Source: Gymnopus androsaceus JB14
Taxonomy: Eukaryota; Basidiomycota; Agaricomycetes; Agaricales; Omphalotaceae
Direction of reading: 5' to 3'
NCBI GenBank assembly: GCA_009733575.1
Contig: ML769420.1
Span: forward strand, 186,001 to 250,000
DNA: 64,000 nt
Positions 25,892 to 38,383 of the stretch are shown here, in pieces. A model generated the notes under the pieces. That model had not been told where the DNA came from and made no database searches. It was given only the letters and a program-made list of their open reading frames with translations. Both the position numbers and the translations under genes were made by a program. The number at the start of each line of letters is the position of its first letter. Within the stretch, counting starts at the first letter, position 1.

Positions 25892-26136
25892 TGGGGCAGC
25901 AAGCGACAAGGAAGATGATCGATGATTGTGGTAGAGCGAAGCTCGACGTATAATCAAGTCATACGAAAGAAAGTTCAAACGTCACAATTCGACCATCTGA
26001 CGAGCTGCGTACTTAAAACGTTGGCCTTGAAAGTTGAGAATTACATCCCGTCCGCATTGGTCTTTACCCTCCGTTTAAGTATCAATACAACATAATTCTA
26101 CATAATTATACTTTACATGCTTGAGCACCGAATCGC

Positions 26137-27653
26137 TCAATACGCCACCCCATGCAGAGGCATCCCATCCGGAAACAACTGCTTGAATAAATCAGGATAA
26201 TGTCGCTCAGCGACGTCTGGGTGACTCCTAGTGAACAGCCAATAAGAATGTTGTATAAAGCATGGAAACGACGATTACAACTTACTTGGCTCTCCCAACC
26301 AAGTACACTTTCCCTGCAACGTCATGCGCGTATTCCGAAAAGTTGATAGCTGAATGGGTTGAGTTCAGAGTTCAAAAGCAGGAAGTTAAAGTTTGCAAGG
26401 TAAGACTAACATTCAGTAACCGGTAATGGCCCTCTCTCATCCCGCAACTTGAGGATCTCTGCGGGCACTAATAAGGTCGGAACGATAAGCATGAGTATCA
26501 GAAGTGAGACCATTGAAAGATTGTATACTCACTCGTTAAAACGTTCTCGTCTACCCTAGTCTCCTAAATTCATGCCGCTGAAGAAAAACGGAACGGAGTA
26601 CCGGGGTGTCTTTGAGTCTAACGAAGGTGCTAGGACTCGATGCGAGGTTGCTCGCACGACACCTTGGGTGACAAATTCGAGCGCTGGTAGTAGTTGGACA
26701 ATCAGCCCACGCATATAGGGAAATAGGAAGACTGGGACTGACATCGTCCAAAGTTGATCTATCGAATGAGACTGTTAGTGCCGGGTCTCGTTCGATCATG
26801 GAGGCGGATACTTACAACGAAGGTATCAGGTTTTGGAGGTACGTCAATCCAATCACCGCGGAAGTTTTGAGCCTGCAGCCCACGATGTTCTTCAGAGGCT
26901 TGAAGAAGCTGTAGAAGAGAGGTAAGGTACATAGTTTCAATTGTGAATTCTAGGAAAAGATACTTGCAAATGTGACCATGGCACTGTCGTAATGAGCACC
27001 GACACCCTGCTGAGAATTCGGTTGCACAGGGTACTGTACGATTTTGCTTAGATGCATTCGATTGTCAGAGGAATAAAACTGGTCCAACGTGTCAGGTAGT
27101 AGCCCGAGTGCCTCTGAAATCAGTCGAAGGAAGTCCGAAGCAAGTGCCTGTAGCTGAGTGAGATACGTCTCCATGAGACTTCTGAAACCAGGTAGTAGTT
27201 CTTCGCTAGGGTACTAAAAAGAATGATTTCAGCACGAGAAGTCTCTCAATAAAAGGAAATAGCGTTACACACTTGCGAAGGGCCGTATATATTCCAATAC
27301 TCGGGATCTCCTAGCTTGAATGTTGATTCACAAGGAGTGCCAAAATCGAATTGTTCTCGATGATCCACAGTACCCTTGGTCAACTCTGCACCCAGCCTCG
27401 AATAACCAAGGAAGTGTGGAGAGTTCGCCATTCGTAGCTTATCCTTCTCCTTCTGCGGTAACGCAAATAGATGAGGAATCTGAGCTTTGAGCTTTGAGAC
27501 GATGTCCTTGTCGATAGGAGTATTTTCTAGATATAGAAAGCCAATATTAACGATAACGTCTTGAAGCTGAGCCACGAATTTCGCTCTAGAATCGGGATGA
27601 GCAGCAAGTGAATAGTCGAGAGTTGGGATAGACTGGAAGTTGGCGTTCGTCAT
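26137..27653 (-). CDS. 2-oxoglutarate/Fe(II)-dependent dioxygenase (isopenicillin-N-synthase-like), with an apparent frameshift
   Basis: Minus strand from ATG 27653 (MTNANFQSIPTLDYSLAAHP). The N-terminal DIOX_N-type region includes GFLYLENTPID, then FLGYSRLGAELTKGTVDHREQFDFG. The double-stranded beta-helix core shows VGAHYDSAMVTF (Fe ligands H and D), then VTQGVVRATSHRVL (distal His) and TPRYSVPFFF (2OG-binding R-x-S). The last exon ends ERHYPDLFKQLFPDGMPLHGVAY with TGA at 26137-26139. Two residues after SGMNL the frame meets a stop; removal of one base in CTCCT near 26563 restores LETRVDENVLT joining correctly to MPAEILKLRDERG. A 45-bp fragment homologous to this exact spot, without the extra base, lies in a Dicer intron at 28972-29020. 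The substrate is unknown. The gene is divergent from Dicer. Confidence 0.75.
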
Positions 27654-28546
27654 GTTGATTGGATTGGGTAGAATCTCCAGTGCTATTTGTCTTATGAAGC
27701 GTTCCAAAATCCAAATGATGTTATATGACGCGATCTCGACGAACGCACCTGACAAACGCAGGAGAATTCAGCAATTGTGAGCTGTCAAGATGAAAAGAGG
27801 CCCGTATTACGTTTTGGAGCCAACCAACTTGCGACGAAGAAAATTCCATAAGTCTGATTCCAAAGACTAGCCCCGGGATTGAAAGCTGCGCAATGCAATC
27901 AAGAGTTCTTATCCGGATAGTCCTAATCTTTTTCAGTCCAGGTGACACTTTGTGACAGCAGTGGATCGGAGCCCACAGTTGTTTCTGTTTCTGGGAAAGA
28001 GGAAGTGGCACAGAAGAATGCTGCGCCAAATGAATGCAGAAGGAACGCGGTTACAGAGAACCAACGCGTACTCAGTTGATGATAGTAGAATCAAAGAGAT
28101 ACTAGAATGAGCGCTTGTTGAGCAGCGCTTAGGCGCCCATACTTATCCGATTCGTGTGGCGCGTAGCTTGCTTTGTCTCGACCACCACCTTCAGAGCTTT
28201 TCTGCCTTTCAACTTTATTTATCTCTGGTAAGCTCCAAGAGAACGGGAACTATATGCGTAAGTTTAATACTAGGTATCTTACAGCCATCAACAATCTATA
28301 TCCAACAAAGTTCATCCGCAGCAACCCTCTGCGTATTCAAGAGCTATTCGTACCTTTCTACATCGATCTTTAATGTTGATAAACTTGGACTGTTAGGCGC
28401 TCTATCTGGTTTATAACCTGTGGACTCTTCACAAAAGTTTGTCTCGTACATCTGACTCCGAGTCCATCCTCAGTCTTCGTTCGTTTTAGCGTGTAGCTAA
28501 GACTTCGAGTATAGCTGCCACAGAATTCGAGACCTGATCTTGCTTA
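27654..28546. other. divergent intergenic region, dioxygenase / Dicer
   Basis: Shared upstream region of two head-to-head genes. Small open frames on both strands have no motifs. No repeats were noticed. Confidence 0.45.
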
Positions 28547-31500
28547 ATGGCCAATAAAAATATGTCAACCCAGGATCATGGATCCAGGGCTACTATCGAG
28601 ACCAGAGGGTATCAACAGGAAATGCTGGACGAGAGCTTGCGACAAAACATCGTTCTGGCAATGGATACAGGTTCAGGAAAAACCCATATCGCTGTTCTAC
28701 GTTTGAAACACGAAAGTGAACGCGAAATGACCAAGGTATGTTCCTCTGCAAACCCGGTTTATCATCGCATGATTTTGCTTTTCGATAGCTTTCCTGGTTC
28801 CTGGCACCTACCGTTGCGCTCTGCGAACAACAATGCAACGTCATAAAAGAAGCTCTTCCTGTCTCAGTCGGTCTTATATCTGGTGCTCTTGCCCCAGAAC
28901 AATGGAAAGACGCTAATCTCTGGAAAAGCGTACTTTCGACTCATCGTGTCATGGTTTCGACCCCTCAGGTCCGTTAAACGTTCTAGTCTACCGTAGTCTC
29001 CAAGTTCATGCCGCTGAAGAGCCTCAGGTCCTTTTGGATGCCTTGAGACACGGGTACATCGTCATGGGCGTCCACATCGGCCTGATCATCTTCGACGAAG
29101 CTCACCATGCTGTCGACAACGATCCGTATAACCGGATCATGCAAGAATTCTACCACAAAATTCCCCCGAGGGATCCAAGTCTGGTTAATGTCGCTTCTAG
29201 ACATGTTCGCGCAGAACGTCCAATGATTTTAGGATTGACCGCCTCACCTATTTTCGGCGGAAATGTGGACAAAGCATTTCAGTATGTAATTTACTTGCAA
29301 TCTAGTGATAATTTACTTTTCCTAAAATTCAATGTAGGACAATTGAGCGAAATCTGGACAGTAGGATCGTATCTCCTCGGCAACATCGTTCTGAGCTCGA
29401 AGAGTTTGTTCACCGTCCCATCTTCAAACACATCATGTACAATCCAGTAGATATCATGAACCCTCCTTTCTCCGCCAACTTCGCTGCTCTCCAGGACGTC
29501 CAGAGCAAACTTGAGATCGAAAACGACCCTTACATCAAATCCCTCCGTAATCAGCTCTCGAAAATTACACCCGGTACGCCAGAGTACTATCGTCTCGACC
29601 AGAAGCTATCCAAGACCATTGCGAACGAAGGAACTTTTACACATAAAGGTCTTCGAGACTTCGTCCGAACTGCTTCGGAGATTCTCTACGACGTCGGGGT
29701 TTGGGCAGCTGAATGGTATATCTGGGAAGTCATCCAACAGGCGAAGAAAGCTGGATCAGACCGTGTCATGCCTTCCTGGGGGAACGAGGAAAAGGCGTAT
29801 TTGCTCAGTGTTATAAACCAGATTAACCTCAAACCGGTATCTTACGATGATATCGTCGATAATCAATCAGACAAGGTGACTGCGCTTCTGGAGTGTCTCT
29901 TCGGCGAGAAGGAAGATGCTGAAGCTGAGAATGAGAGTTTCAGCGGGCTAGTTTTCGTTCAACGAAGGGACGTCGTACTTGCTTTGGCGGAGCTTTTGAA
30001 GCACCATCCTGTCACGCAAGGGAACTTTCAGGTCGGGCCTCTTCTCGGCGCGTCTGATAGTAGTCAGCGACATGCTTTCTTGGACATCACACGGGGGTTC
30101 ATCAAGCAGTCGCAGGAAAAAACTATCATGGATTTCAAGCTCGGGGATCTGAATCTTCTTATTTCTACTTCCGTCGCCGAAGAAGGGATTGATGTACAGG
30201 CTTGTGGTTGTGTCATTCGATTCGATTTACCACAGAATATGGCGTCGTGGGCGCAGAGTCGTGGTCGCGCGCGAAAGAAGCGAAGTACGTTCATCATGAT
30301 GTTCCAGAACGGAAGTCTTAATCACGAGGATGTTATGAAGTGGGAAAAGTTGGAGGCTGAGATGGTGGCGAGGTATATGGACCCTTCGAGGAATCCTAGT
30401 CGAGTTGAGAATGATATTGAAGTAGACGATATCACCGATGATGATGTACCGCCGCTTCAAGTTGAATCGACTGGGTAAGCCGAATTTATTATCTTCTCAC
30501 ACACTATATTCATTAATTTTCTAGCGCATCCGTTTCTCTACAATCTGCGATTCCTCATCTTAACCATTTTTGCGCTGTTATGCCTCATCGGGGCCACTTC
30601 GTCTACCAACCACTTTATGATCTCGACCCTCCCGATTACCCTATTGGGTGGCATTCTTTCGATAATCGCGCTGCAAATCCATACACTGGTCCTTGGTCAG
30701 CGACGGTGACACTCCCCCGTGTCCTCCCTCAGCACCTCCGAGTGTTCTCTACTCAGCGAATCTACCCCACCAAAGACTCCGCATATCGACACGCTGCATT
30801 TGAGACGTACAAAGCACTCTACAATGCCAACCTTCTCAATGATAACCTCCTTCCGCTTGTCGATGAGGATGACCCGGAGATTGAGGAGCTGAAGAAGGAG
30901 ATAGAGAAACGTACTGGTATGGCCAGCGTTTCGTTACAAATGGACCCATGGGCGCCTGACACAGTCGAAGAGGAGGGGTCGGAAGTTTGGTTCATTTCGG
31001 AATTGATGATTGGGGATCTGCCGCCGATACATGTGCTTACTCGAAGGCAGGCTCCGCTGTGGACTCGTTCCGACGAGATCAAACTATATCATCCTTCCTT
31101 GAATACTCTCGAGCTGCGGATGGAACCTGTAGGAAAGCTTGAAGGTTCTGATGAACGGATCGCGGAGGCTCGAGAATATACCCGGATGATTTTCTGGAGT
31201 CTCAATGGATCTCGTATGAAGTGGGATGATGTTGACTTTCCCTACCTCTTTTTCTGTCCTATGGAATCGTCCTCTCCCCAATGGAACACTCGTCGAGCGT
31301 GGGGGCGGGGTCAGTCCGCCGTCAAAGATTCTGCCGGCTCACAGGTTGATTTCATAGTTCCTGCTTCACAATTCGGCAAGGAGTTCCACTATCCAGATGA
31401 TATTAGCATGGTATATAAGGGGTTCAAGGCGTATGAGTTCGTTCGGTGGAGATGGGACCCGCTTAGTGAGGAGGAGGAAGTGAAACTACTTGAACAGCAT

Positions 31501-33743
31501 TCACAAGGGACGGCCTCCCCTGAAATACATTATCCACTCCTTGAAGTTCGTCCCTTTCACCCTCGGACAAACTTCCTCATACCACGTAGGCCGGAACCTC
31601 CTTCTCCGCCTTCTTCTCTATTTTTTCTTCCCCAACATTCCAGTGTTGCCCTCATCTCCAAATCTGAAACCAATTACGCATTTCTCTTACCCTCTATCCT
31701 GCGAGCCCTCACACTTCATCTCACCATGGACTCACTCCGTTCGAATCTCTTTACCGATCGCTCCCCTTTATCGATGATACCAAATTCCCTCCTTATCACA
31801 GCGTTATGTGCTCCAGTGTCCGGAGAGCCAAAGAACTATCAGCGATTGGAAACCCTGGGGGATACGGTATTGAAATTTGTCGTGTCTTTGCAGCTTTTGG
31901 CTGAGTATCCTCTGTGGCTTGAGGGTTATCTATCTCGAAAGAAGGACCACGCGGTTTCGAATGTGAGATTGGCGAAGGAAAACGTGACAAGGGAGCTGTA
32001 TAAGTGGATTATTCGTGGTAAGTGGTCCTTTGAGTTTCGCCTTTGGATTTACTGAAGATTTTTCACACTTATAGATCGTATGTTGGGAAGGAAATGGAAA
32101 CCTTTGTATATATCGAATTTGCAGACTGATGCTTCCAAGGAATCCTCCCCGAAACCTAGGATACAGAGTGAGACTGATGCGATGGATATAGAACCGCAGT
32201 CCAACCCCCATTCTGAACGTCCACCAAAACGGGACGAACAAGAGGATATTATTATGGCATCCGCTGACAATCCGACGAGTTCTGAGGACGCCTTGAAAGA
32301 CGATATGGAGATTCGACGGAAGAAAAAGAAGGAGGAGAGGAAGGAGAAGAAGAAGAATTCACAAGAACTTTCAACGAAAGGTACGCTTTCATCATTCAAT
32401 CTGCCAGCAACGACTAAGGAACCTTTTCAGTCCTCGCAGATGTAGTTGAATCTCTTATCGGCGCTGCTTATATCTACGGCGGCTTCTCCTTCGGCTACGA
32501 ATGCACCAAGTTCTTCCAACTCAACCTCAATTCATGGCAACCTCTTCCCGATCGTATATCCTCCATCCTCGAACGCTCGGATGAATCCTTCACAACACTT
32601 CTCTCCAACTCACCTTTCCTCGAAGAAGTCCAATTCCCTGCGCAACTCTCCAATGTAGAGAAGCTCATTGGATACACCTTCCTTCGCCCGATTTTACTTT
32701 TGGAGGCTCTGACGCATCCATCATGTCAAGATGATCACGGTGGAACAATTTCGTCGATCTCCTATGAGCGAATGGAGTTCTTGGGAGATGCGGTTTTGGA
32801 TATGGTGGTAAGCGATTTCTTATTCCATGCTCAGGGAAAAGATGGTACGCCAAAGGAATACTCTCCCGGTCATATGTTCCTACGCAAAAGTGCGTTGGTG
32901 AATTCGCATATCTTGGCGTTCGTATGTTTGAAATCCAAGATGGAGGTTTGGGCCAAGATGCCGAAGGCGTATGCGTTGAACGACAGCGGTGATGATATTG
33001 GCAATAGCAAAAAGCAGAGGTACCGCGGAGAACAAAAGATCGTTTTGGAGGAAGAACAACACACAGTTCATTTGTACAAATGTCTCCTACACTCGAGTCC
33101 TCGTATCCTCGAAGACCAACACCTCACATACGGCCGGTTCGTCAAACGTGAATCCGAAATCGTACATGCGTTGGAAGAAGAGCGAATGTTCCCCTGGGCT
33201 GCACTAACCCGAATGCAAGCGCCAAAATTCTTCAGTGATATGGTTGAAAGTATACTCGGTGCCGTGTATCTAGACTCTGAAGGAAACTTGGATGTGGTGA
33301 AAGAGGTTATGCGGAGTTTGGGGTTGTATCAGATTTTAGAACGGGTGGTAAGAGAGGATGTGGATGTGTTGCATCCGGTGTCACGGTTGTCACTGTGGGC
33401 ATCGAAGCAAAAACCGGAAGCGAAAAAGATCACGTATGATTACAGGAAGGAGAAAGGGAGGGTTAGTTGTGGGATTCTCTTGGATGGGGTCGAATTGGAG
33501 GGATCGAGAGTGGATGATATAGAGCGAGGGAAGGCAAGTCAGGAGGAGGTAAGACTAGCGGCGGCAGAGGAGGCAATTAGGAAATTGAAGTTGAGGGATG
33601 TAGGAGTTGAGTATGAGTTGTTGAAACGGAAGACGAAGAAAAAGAGTAAAACCAAAGGGAAGGGGAGGGACACAGAGAAACAGATGGATGCGTCGGAGTC
33701 GATGCATGATAATAATACAGTTCCGAAGCTGAGAAGACACTAA
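28547..33743 (+). CDS. Dicer-like ribonuclease
   Basis: Dicer-like enzyme that cuts double-stranded RNA into small RNAs for quelling-type silencing (family role). Start [12 protein letters not shown] at 28547. Domains in order: DExD/H helicase with motif [14 protein letters not shown] and motif [12 protein letters not shown] motif, helicase C with [16 protein letters not shown] and motif [11 protein letters not shown] (near 30255); Dicer-dimerisation domain [16 protein letters not shown]; a middle region up to about 31600; RNase IIIa with [14 protein letters not shown] (E-to-Q at the first signature position) interrupted by a ~100-residue charged, Lys-rich insert before [19 protein letters not shown]; RNase IIIb with [16 protein letters not shown] and [15 protein letters not shown]; and a C-terminal dsRNA-binding-like segment ending in a basic tail. 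No PAZ domain is obvious. Few introns (for example 28969-29027 and about 29282-29338). The frame is intact over 5.2 kb. Confidence 0.92.
28969..29027 (+). repeat. Dicer intron flanked by 10-bp direct repeats, with sequence homologous to the neighbouring dioxygenase
   Basis: 59-bp GT...AG intron between STPQ and [19 protein letters not shown] occurs at both borders (28963-28972 and 29022-29031). The interior 28972-29020 matches plus-strand 26533-26583 of the dioxygenase gene with only a handful of differences. Confidence 0.75.
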
Positions 33744-33967
33744 TCATAATGGTCTCATAATGTAAATGCATCTGCACATTTTGGTGGATCAGCAATCTGT
33801 ACGATCTACCGCTACCATAGACACATTCACGCTCGAATACATACTACAGTTTCAAATACAACCGTATTCTTTTGGAAAAAGATATGTTTCACTTTAATCG
33901 TTTGCTTCGGCAAGAAGTTGGCACCCCCCCTTTGGGTGCCACTAAGATGCCATCTCCATTCATTACA

Positions 33968-34864
33968 TCACTTGGATTCAATATGACCGGGCCAAAACGC
34001 AGAAGTGCCTTTATGCTCCTTGTACCATGGCTCGTCGTGCGCTATAATGACCCTGGTACGAGGTAACTTCCAAAACTCCTGAATACGCTGGATGTTTAAT
34101 TTTGCTGCTTTCTTATCAAGATGAGCGCAACCTCCAGCGAATCCTGGGCGACCTTCAGCGATCTGTGACTCTCCAGTAATCAAATTCCAATGGTGTGCGC
34201 TGTCTCCACCCAAAAGTATCCAGGCGTCCGGTGCAGTGCGAGCAATGACAAGGACATGACCAGGTAGATGGCCAGCAGCATTAACGATATAGAGACTGCC
34301 ATCGCCATAGAAATCAAGTGCATGAGGGAAAGGACCAAGCGACACTGACTGCTCGTCGAACTCGAGAAACCGAGTTCGTCCTGCAGGAAGTAAATCGCTG
34401 GCAAATTCAGAGTCTGGATCCTCCGGATATCCAGGCTGGAAAAGAGTCGCTGATGCAGCGCCGACTACAAACTCGGCGTTTATGAAGGGTCTAGTATCTC
34501 CGACATGGTCCCAGTGGCAATGAGATATGCAGACAGTGTCTATATCTGCTGGTCTGAGTCCTCCCCTGGCGAGAGATTCAGAAACATCCTGGGGAACGGT
34601 CGGAGGGGAAATCCTCTTGACCAAGTTCTGGACAGAAAGCGGAGAGTTCTCGAGATCTTTTCGAATACCAAGATCGAATACGAACTTCTTGTCACTCTTG
34701 GAATGTCGTAGAAGGAAGCTAAGAGAGGGAGCTGAAATGCTAGACCCTGGAGCTGCGTTATCAAGGAAGATAGGAAGCGGAAGGTTCAGATCATGTCCAG
34801 ATTCCAGGGCAGAAACAGTGCAATATGCTTGATTCTCAGTTGGTGGAGGTAATCCTGCTGTCAT
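33968..34864 (-). CDS. metallo-beta-lactamase-fold hydrolase (lactonase-like)
   Basis: Uninterrupted minus-strand frame of about 298 codons from ATG 34864 (MTAGLPPPTENQAYCTVSAL). Zinc ligands are clear: ISHCHWDHVGD (HxHxDH; here H-C-H-W-D-H), NAAGHLPGHVLV (third His), LLGGDSAHHWN (bridging Asp) and VIIAHDEPWY (last His). The spacing is that of the N-acyl-homoserine-lactone lactonase/quinolone-type MBL group rather than beta-lactamases, and no signal peptide is evident, so a cytoplasmic hydrolase of lactones or esters is likely; the substrate is inference. It is convergent with the Dicer gene. An upstream in-frame ATG (34897) would add 11 residues, and 34864 is preferred because the family N-terminus is short. 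Confidence 0.85.
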   Translation of the reverse strand: MTAGLPPPTENQAYCTVSALESGHDLNLPLPIFLDNAAPGSSISAPSLSFLLRHSKSDKKFVFDLGIRKDLENSPLSVQNLVKRISPPTVPQDVSESLARGGLRPADIDTVCISHCHWDHVGDTRPFINAEFVVGAASATLFQPGYPEDPDSEFASDLLPAGRTRFLEFDEQSVSLGPFPHALDFYGDGSLYIVNAAGHLPGHVLVIARTAPDAWILLGGDSAHHWNLITGESQIAEGRPGFAGGCAHLDKKAAKLNIQRIQEFWKLPRTRVIIAHDEPWYKEHKGTSAFWPGHIESK

Positions 34865-36006
34865 ACTACGTAGGATGAGAGCAATAAAAACGCACAATGA
34901 AGAGGACCTACTTCGAGGGAAAAGGTGAGAGTTTGGATGCGCTCTGCCACGCTTCAGTGACGGAGTTATGAAAAGCGTGAGCGCAAAAGGTAAGCTTTCA
35001 ATGAGCGGGTAAGCTGAGATCAGGCCAGAAATGACTACGGTATGTCGTGTAATTGGGAAAAGCTTTCCCTAATCTACGTACAAGCTCTGGTTTAAATAGT
35101 AGATTAGGGTATTGAATAGAGAACAGCGATCGTACGATAAAATAGCGACTGAGTAAGGACGGGGAAGAGTAAATGAATAACTAGAGTAATCATCCGATTG
35201 GAGAGTAGGGAAGTGGCATGGTGAGTACGGGAATATAGCCCGCCGCTACACGCTCAGTCCAACTATAAGTACATAAGTCAAGGCATTGCCTAACCAATTT
35301 CACACACTCCCAGTTATTCGCGTTCTCCGTGAGAAAAGTATTGCATTTCACAGTTGCAACCATGGGTAGCACTAGCTAAAAGGTGTCAAGCGGCTTGCAA
35401 GCGGCCAAGAGGAGTCTGAATCCAAGTTTGACCAGTTTGTGGTCATCAGAGCTGGCGAGGTGACGCCAAATTCTGGACTGAGATGGTACACTGTAGTACG
35501 AAAATTAGCTTTACAAACATACCAAACACGTCTTCAGCGCAACATCAGCGAAGCTTTGAGATCCACCGTCCTCTCCCTCCTCAGACTCTCTTCTGCCATT
35601 AGCTCACCAATTATCTCAGCAAATATGCCTGTTGCACCTTGATCAGCAAGAAGATGAGGGTGTAGATCTTTTCTTTGGAATCGGGATAAGTAAAGAAGGT
35701 ATCAGACGAAATTGATGAGCGGTGGTCCATTGAGTGCGAGAGTTGTTAACTAGTCCTGCTGCAGGTCTCTCTGTACTATTGGTAGTTGGTTTGGTTGCAG
35801 TTATTCTTGGTATTTATTAGCAGTCGGGGATGCTCAATAAACATTAAATAGTACTTTTCACAATTGACTTGCCTCTCGACTTAGTTTGTCTTGGTGTTTG
35901 AGATTTACATATATATATATAGTACTTAGAGGCAAAGCAGAAGCGATATAAATTAAATATGAGGCGCGGATCCAGATCACAAATACATGACAGTGAGTCA
36001 AAGAAA
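34865..36006. other. intergenic, border of the repeat island
   Basis: No supported gene. A short (TA)n run at about 35911-35922 lies between GCCTCT (35872) and AGAGGC (35929), which are inverted. Composition becomes AT-rich and CpG-poor to the right. Confidence 0.45.
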
Positions 36007-37950
36007 CTATTCAGAATCTTTGTCCAACAGTGCCAGCATATAGCTATCATGCTCTTTTTTAATCAACTGACCAGGACCAACATCCCTATGCCAAGCAAGG
36101 TCAGGATTAAGAAGAGGATACCGAGCCTGACCCTCTTTGTCGCACCAATCAAAATCGATAAGCATGGCATGCTGAGCACAAACTACCACATTGACTTTCC
36201 GTAAGTCACCAAAGACATAGCCTCCACAATGCAAAGTTTCAATGGCTTCTCGAATGTCAGTGACAATAGTACGAGGAATTTATTGGGAAACATTTCTGCA
36301 ATATTCCTGTCTTTGAATACAGGCCATTATAACCATCTTCAGCCCCCCAGGTATGTCACAACAATGCAAGAGCTCGGGAGCAAGCCCCTTGGTGGCAAGA
36401 AGCCTGTGAGCTTCTTCACCATAAGTTTTGGCATATTTGACAATAAGCTCACGGCCATTGGCATCCCATGCAGCAAAGATCGCACGCAATGGGTCCTGGG
36501 GTATTAAGCAATGGTTAAATTTAAGACCAGGAACATCAACCGCTTTTGGAATGTAGGGGAAATATCGTGAAGGGAGAGGCAATGATGATTGTGTATAAGG
36601 AAGGGTTTGATAATATTGGGTAAAATCAGCCAGACCTGTGCAAAGAGCAAAGAACATTTTTGCACTAGCTGCACTTGGTGATACTCCTGGAGTATTTGCA
36701 CATAGAGGGATAGGAAAGGGGTCAAATGCTGGACAATAAATTTGTCTGAAAACACCGAGCCAGACACCATGATATGAGGACCTGCTACAGTGATCAGGAA
36801 GGTAGGACAACAGCTAGTGATCCTGAAGCTTCTGGAGCTGAAAAAAAATAATAATCAAAGACATTAAAACGGCTTTATATTCAGCAAAATAAAAACATAC
36901 TTTTTCTTCAGCCCATGCTTTTCGACAGGTGAATCCAAAGAAGGGTCACCGTGGCCAATATCAATTTCATTTTTGATATCGACAAAGGCAATTTTGACAT
37001 CTTCAAAATGGGAAGTGACCACAACAGCTGTGGTTTTATCTTCACGTACAATCTTGAGGAAAGGTTTTGGAGAAGTTGCTGTAGGATTGGTGTGACTGCC
37101 TTACACCTTGCATCTTCTTCATCATAAATTTGAGCAGAGAGAGCAAATAGCATGTGAACATGGTGGTACATATCCGGTGGAGGAATTGAGGAGTTATCGG
37201 AGAGGGAATCCTTGAATCTCTCAAAGACTTCATGATATATAGCAAGAGGCAGGCCACTGTAAGTATAATCAGGTTGCCCATTGAAGCCAGGGAAATTTCA
37301 TTGTTGATCTTTGAGATCAGGCAGCTTGATGGCATTATATGGAGACTTGGCTGCCTGCCCATGAGACACTGCTTGCTTATAAGATTCCTCTTCTTCTGAT
37401 AGATAAATTGAATCAGAAGATGTTCTCCATGCCTCTTGCGTTGGTAAAGACTGAAATGAAAACATTTAGAATATCTACCATCCCGTTCCGGAGACAAAGA
37501 ACATTTCAGGGTCCCTGTGAATCCAAGTAAGCCCAAAGATAGTATAGCCTAACAAAAAAAGCTGATGAGGATGAGGCCTCCAAGCCACAAAGACTTGGAA
37601 TCCATCATTTATTGATGACAGCACTGTTGAAATGGTGTCTGTCAAAATTGAGTGTCTTTTCCTTGCTTGCGAGGACTCTTTCCCTACAGTCGTCAATGGG
37701 TAGGAGCTTCACTGGGCTTGCAAGCTGTGGATGACAAGTGTAACAACAATAGGAGATTCCACACCTGTAGAAACTTACCTTCCAAAGCTCCACAGTCATC
37801 TTTGAATATTGCTTGCCTAAGCTGTAATGATTGAAGATTTTATCCTGCAACTTGGAAACAGATTGATTTGGTGATATGTTGTATTTTTTTGCAATGTCGA
37901 ATTGGTCGATGAAGACCCATATGGTGAACTGAGACTCAGGACAATGACAT
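36007..37950 (-). pseudogene. decayed duplicate of the kinase-like gene at 16703-18637
   Basis: The minus strand reproduces the same gene end to end. It has F-T-I-W-V-F-I-D-Q-F-D at the N-terminus (about 37920), LASPVKLLPIDDCRERVLA, the middle region with MYHHVHMLFALSAQIYDEEDAR, VSGSVFSDKFIVQHLTPF, ANGRELIVKYAKTYGEEAHRLL, GYVFGDLRKVNVVV, and MLIDFDWCDKEGQARYPLLNPD, stopping at TAG 36009-36007. The start codon position is out of frame, and at least two one-base shifts occur (near 36285 and near 36645). CpG sites of the other copy are mostly TpG or CpA here. It keeps the intron pattern, so it arose by DNA duplication, not by retroposition. Coding similarity remains high enough that it may have diverged under selection before decay. 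Confidence 0.75.
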
Positions 37951-38109
37951 GTTGGCTGGTGGCAAGTGGCAAATTATTCCTTGTAATCCATGTTACCCAA
38001 TTCACCTCTTAGGCACCCATCACCCATTGCCCTTTAAATTGCATTAGGTTCTAGAGGTTGCTGATTTTTTTCCACTTTGTTTGGTGGACTGAAAATACCA
38101 GTAACTGCT

Positions 38110-38383
38110 ACTTTTAATGAATGAGGTTTCACAGGAAGTGACAGCTATTTTGGGATTTTTACCATTGCGGTATCCATGGACCATTTAGCTGCATTAGTTG
38201 AAGAAGCTGTAAATGCATATGGGTGAAAGGGTATCTTTCTGAAGGTCCAATTAATGTTGAGCCATAAAAAACAACAAGGCCTGTGTCATTTGGCTTTTGT
38301 TGATACCAAACAAGGATCGAACCCTACTTTTGTAAGAAATTGGAGTGAAAAAAAAAACCAAATAGGAATCAGAAATCCTCTAT
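38110..38383 (+). repeat. degenerate copy of the SET-gene 5' region (13640-13990)
   Basis: Direct-orientation similarity: TTCACAGGAAGTGACAGC vs TTCACAGAAAGTACAGAT, TTTTGGGATTTT shared, and TTTCTGAAGGTCCAAT shared (38237-38252 vs 13781-13796), then TATTGAGCCA/TGTTGAGCCA. The first-exon coding part is deleted. It is followed by the tRNA relic. CpGs are largely lost. Confidence 0.65.

Noticed and set aside
28547..33743. Dicer split into several genes at the short gaps between open frames
   Set aside because: Gaps at 28736-28790, 28969-29027, 29282-29338, 30475-30525, 32019-32075 and 32380-32431 are ordinary introns that keep domain order and frame.
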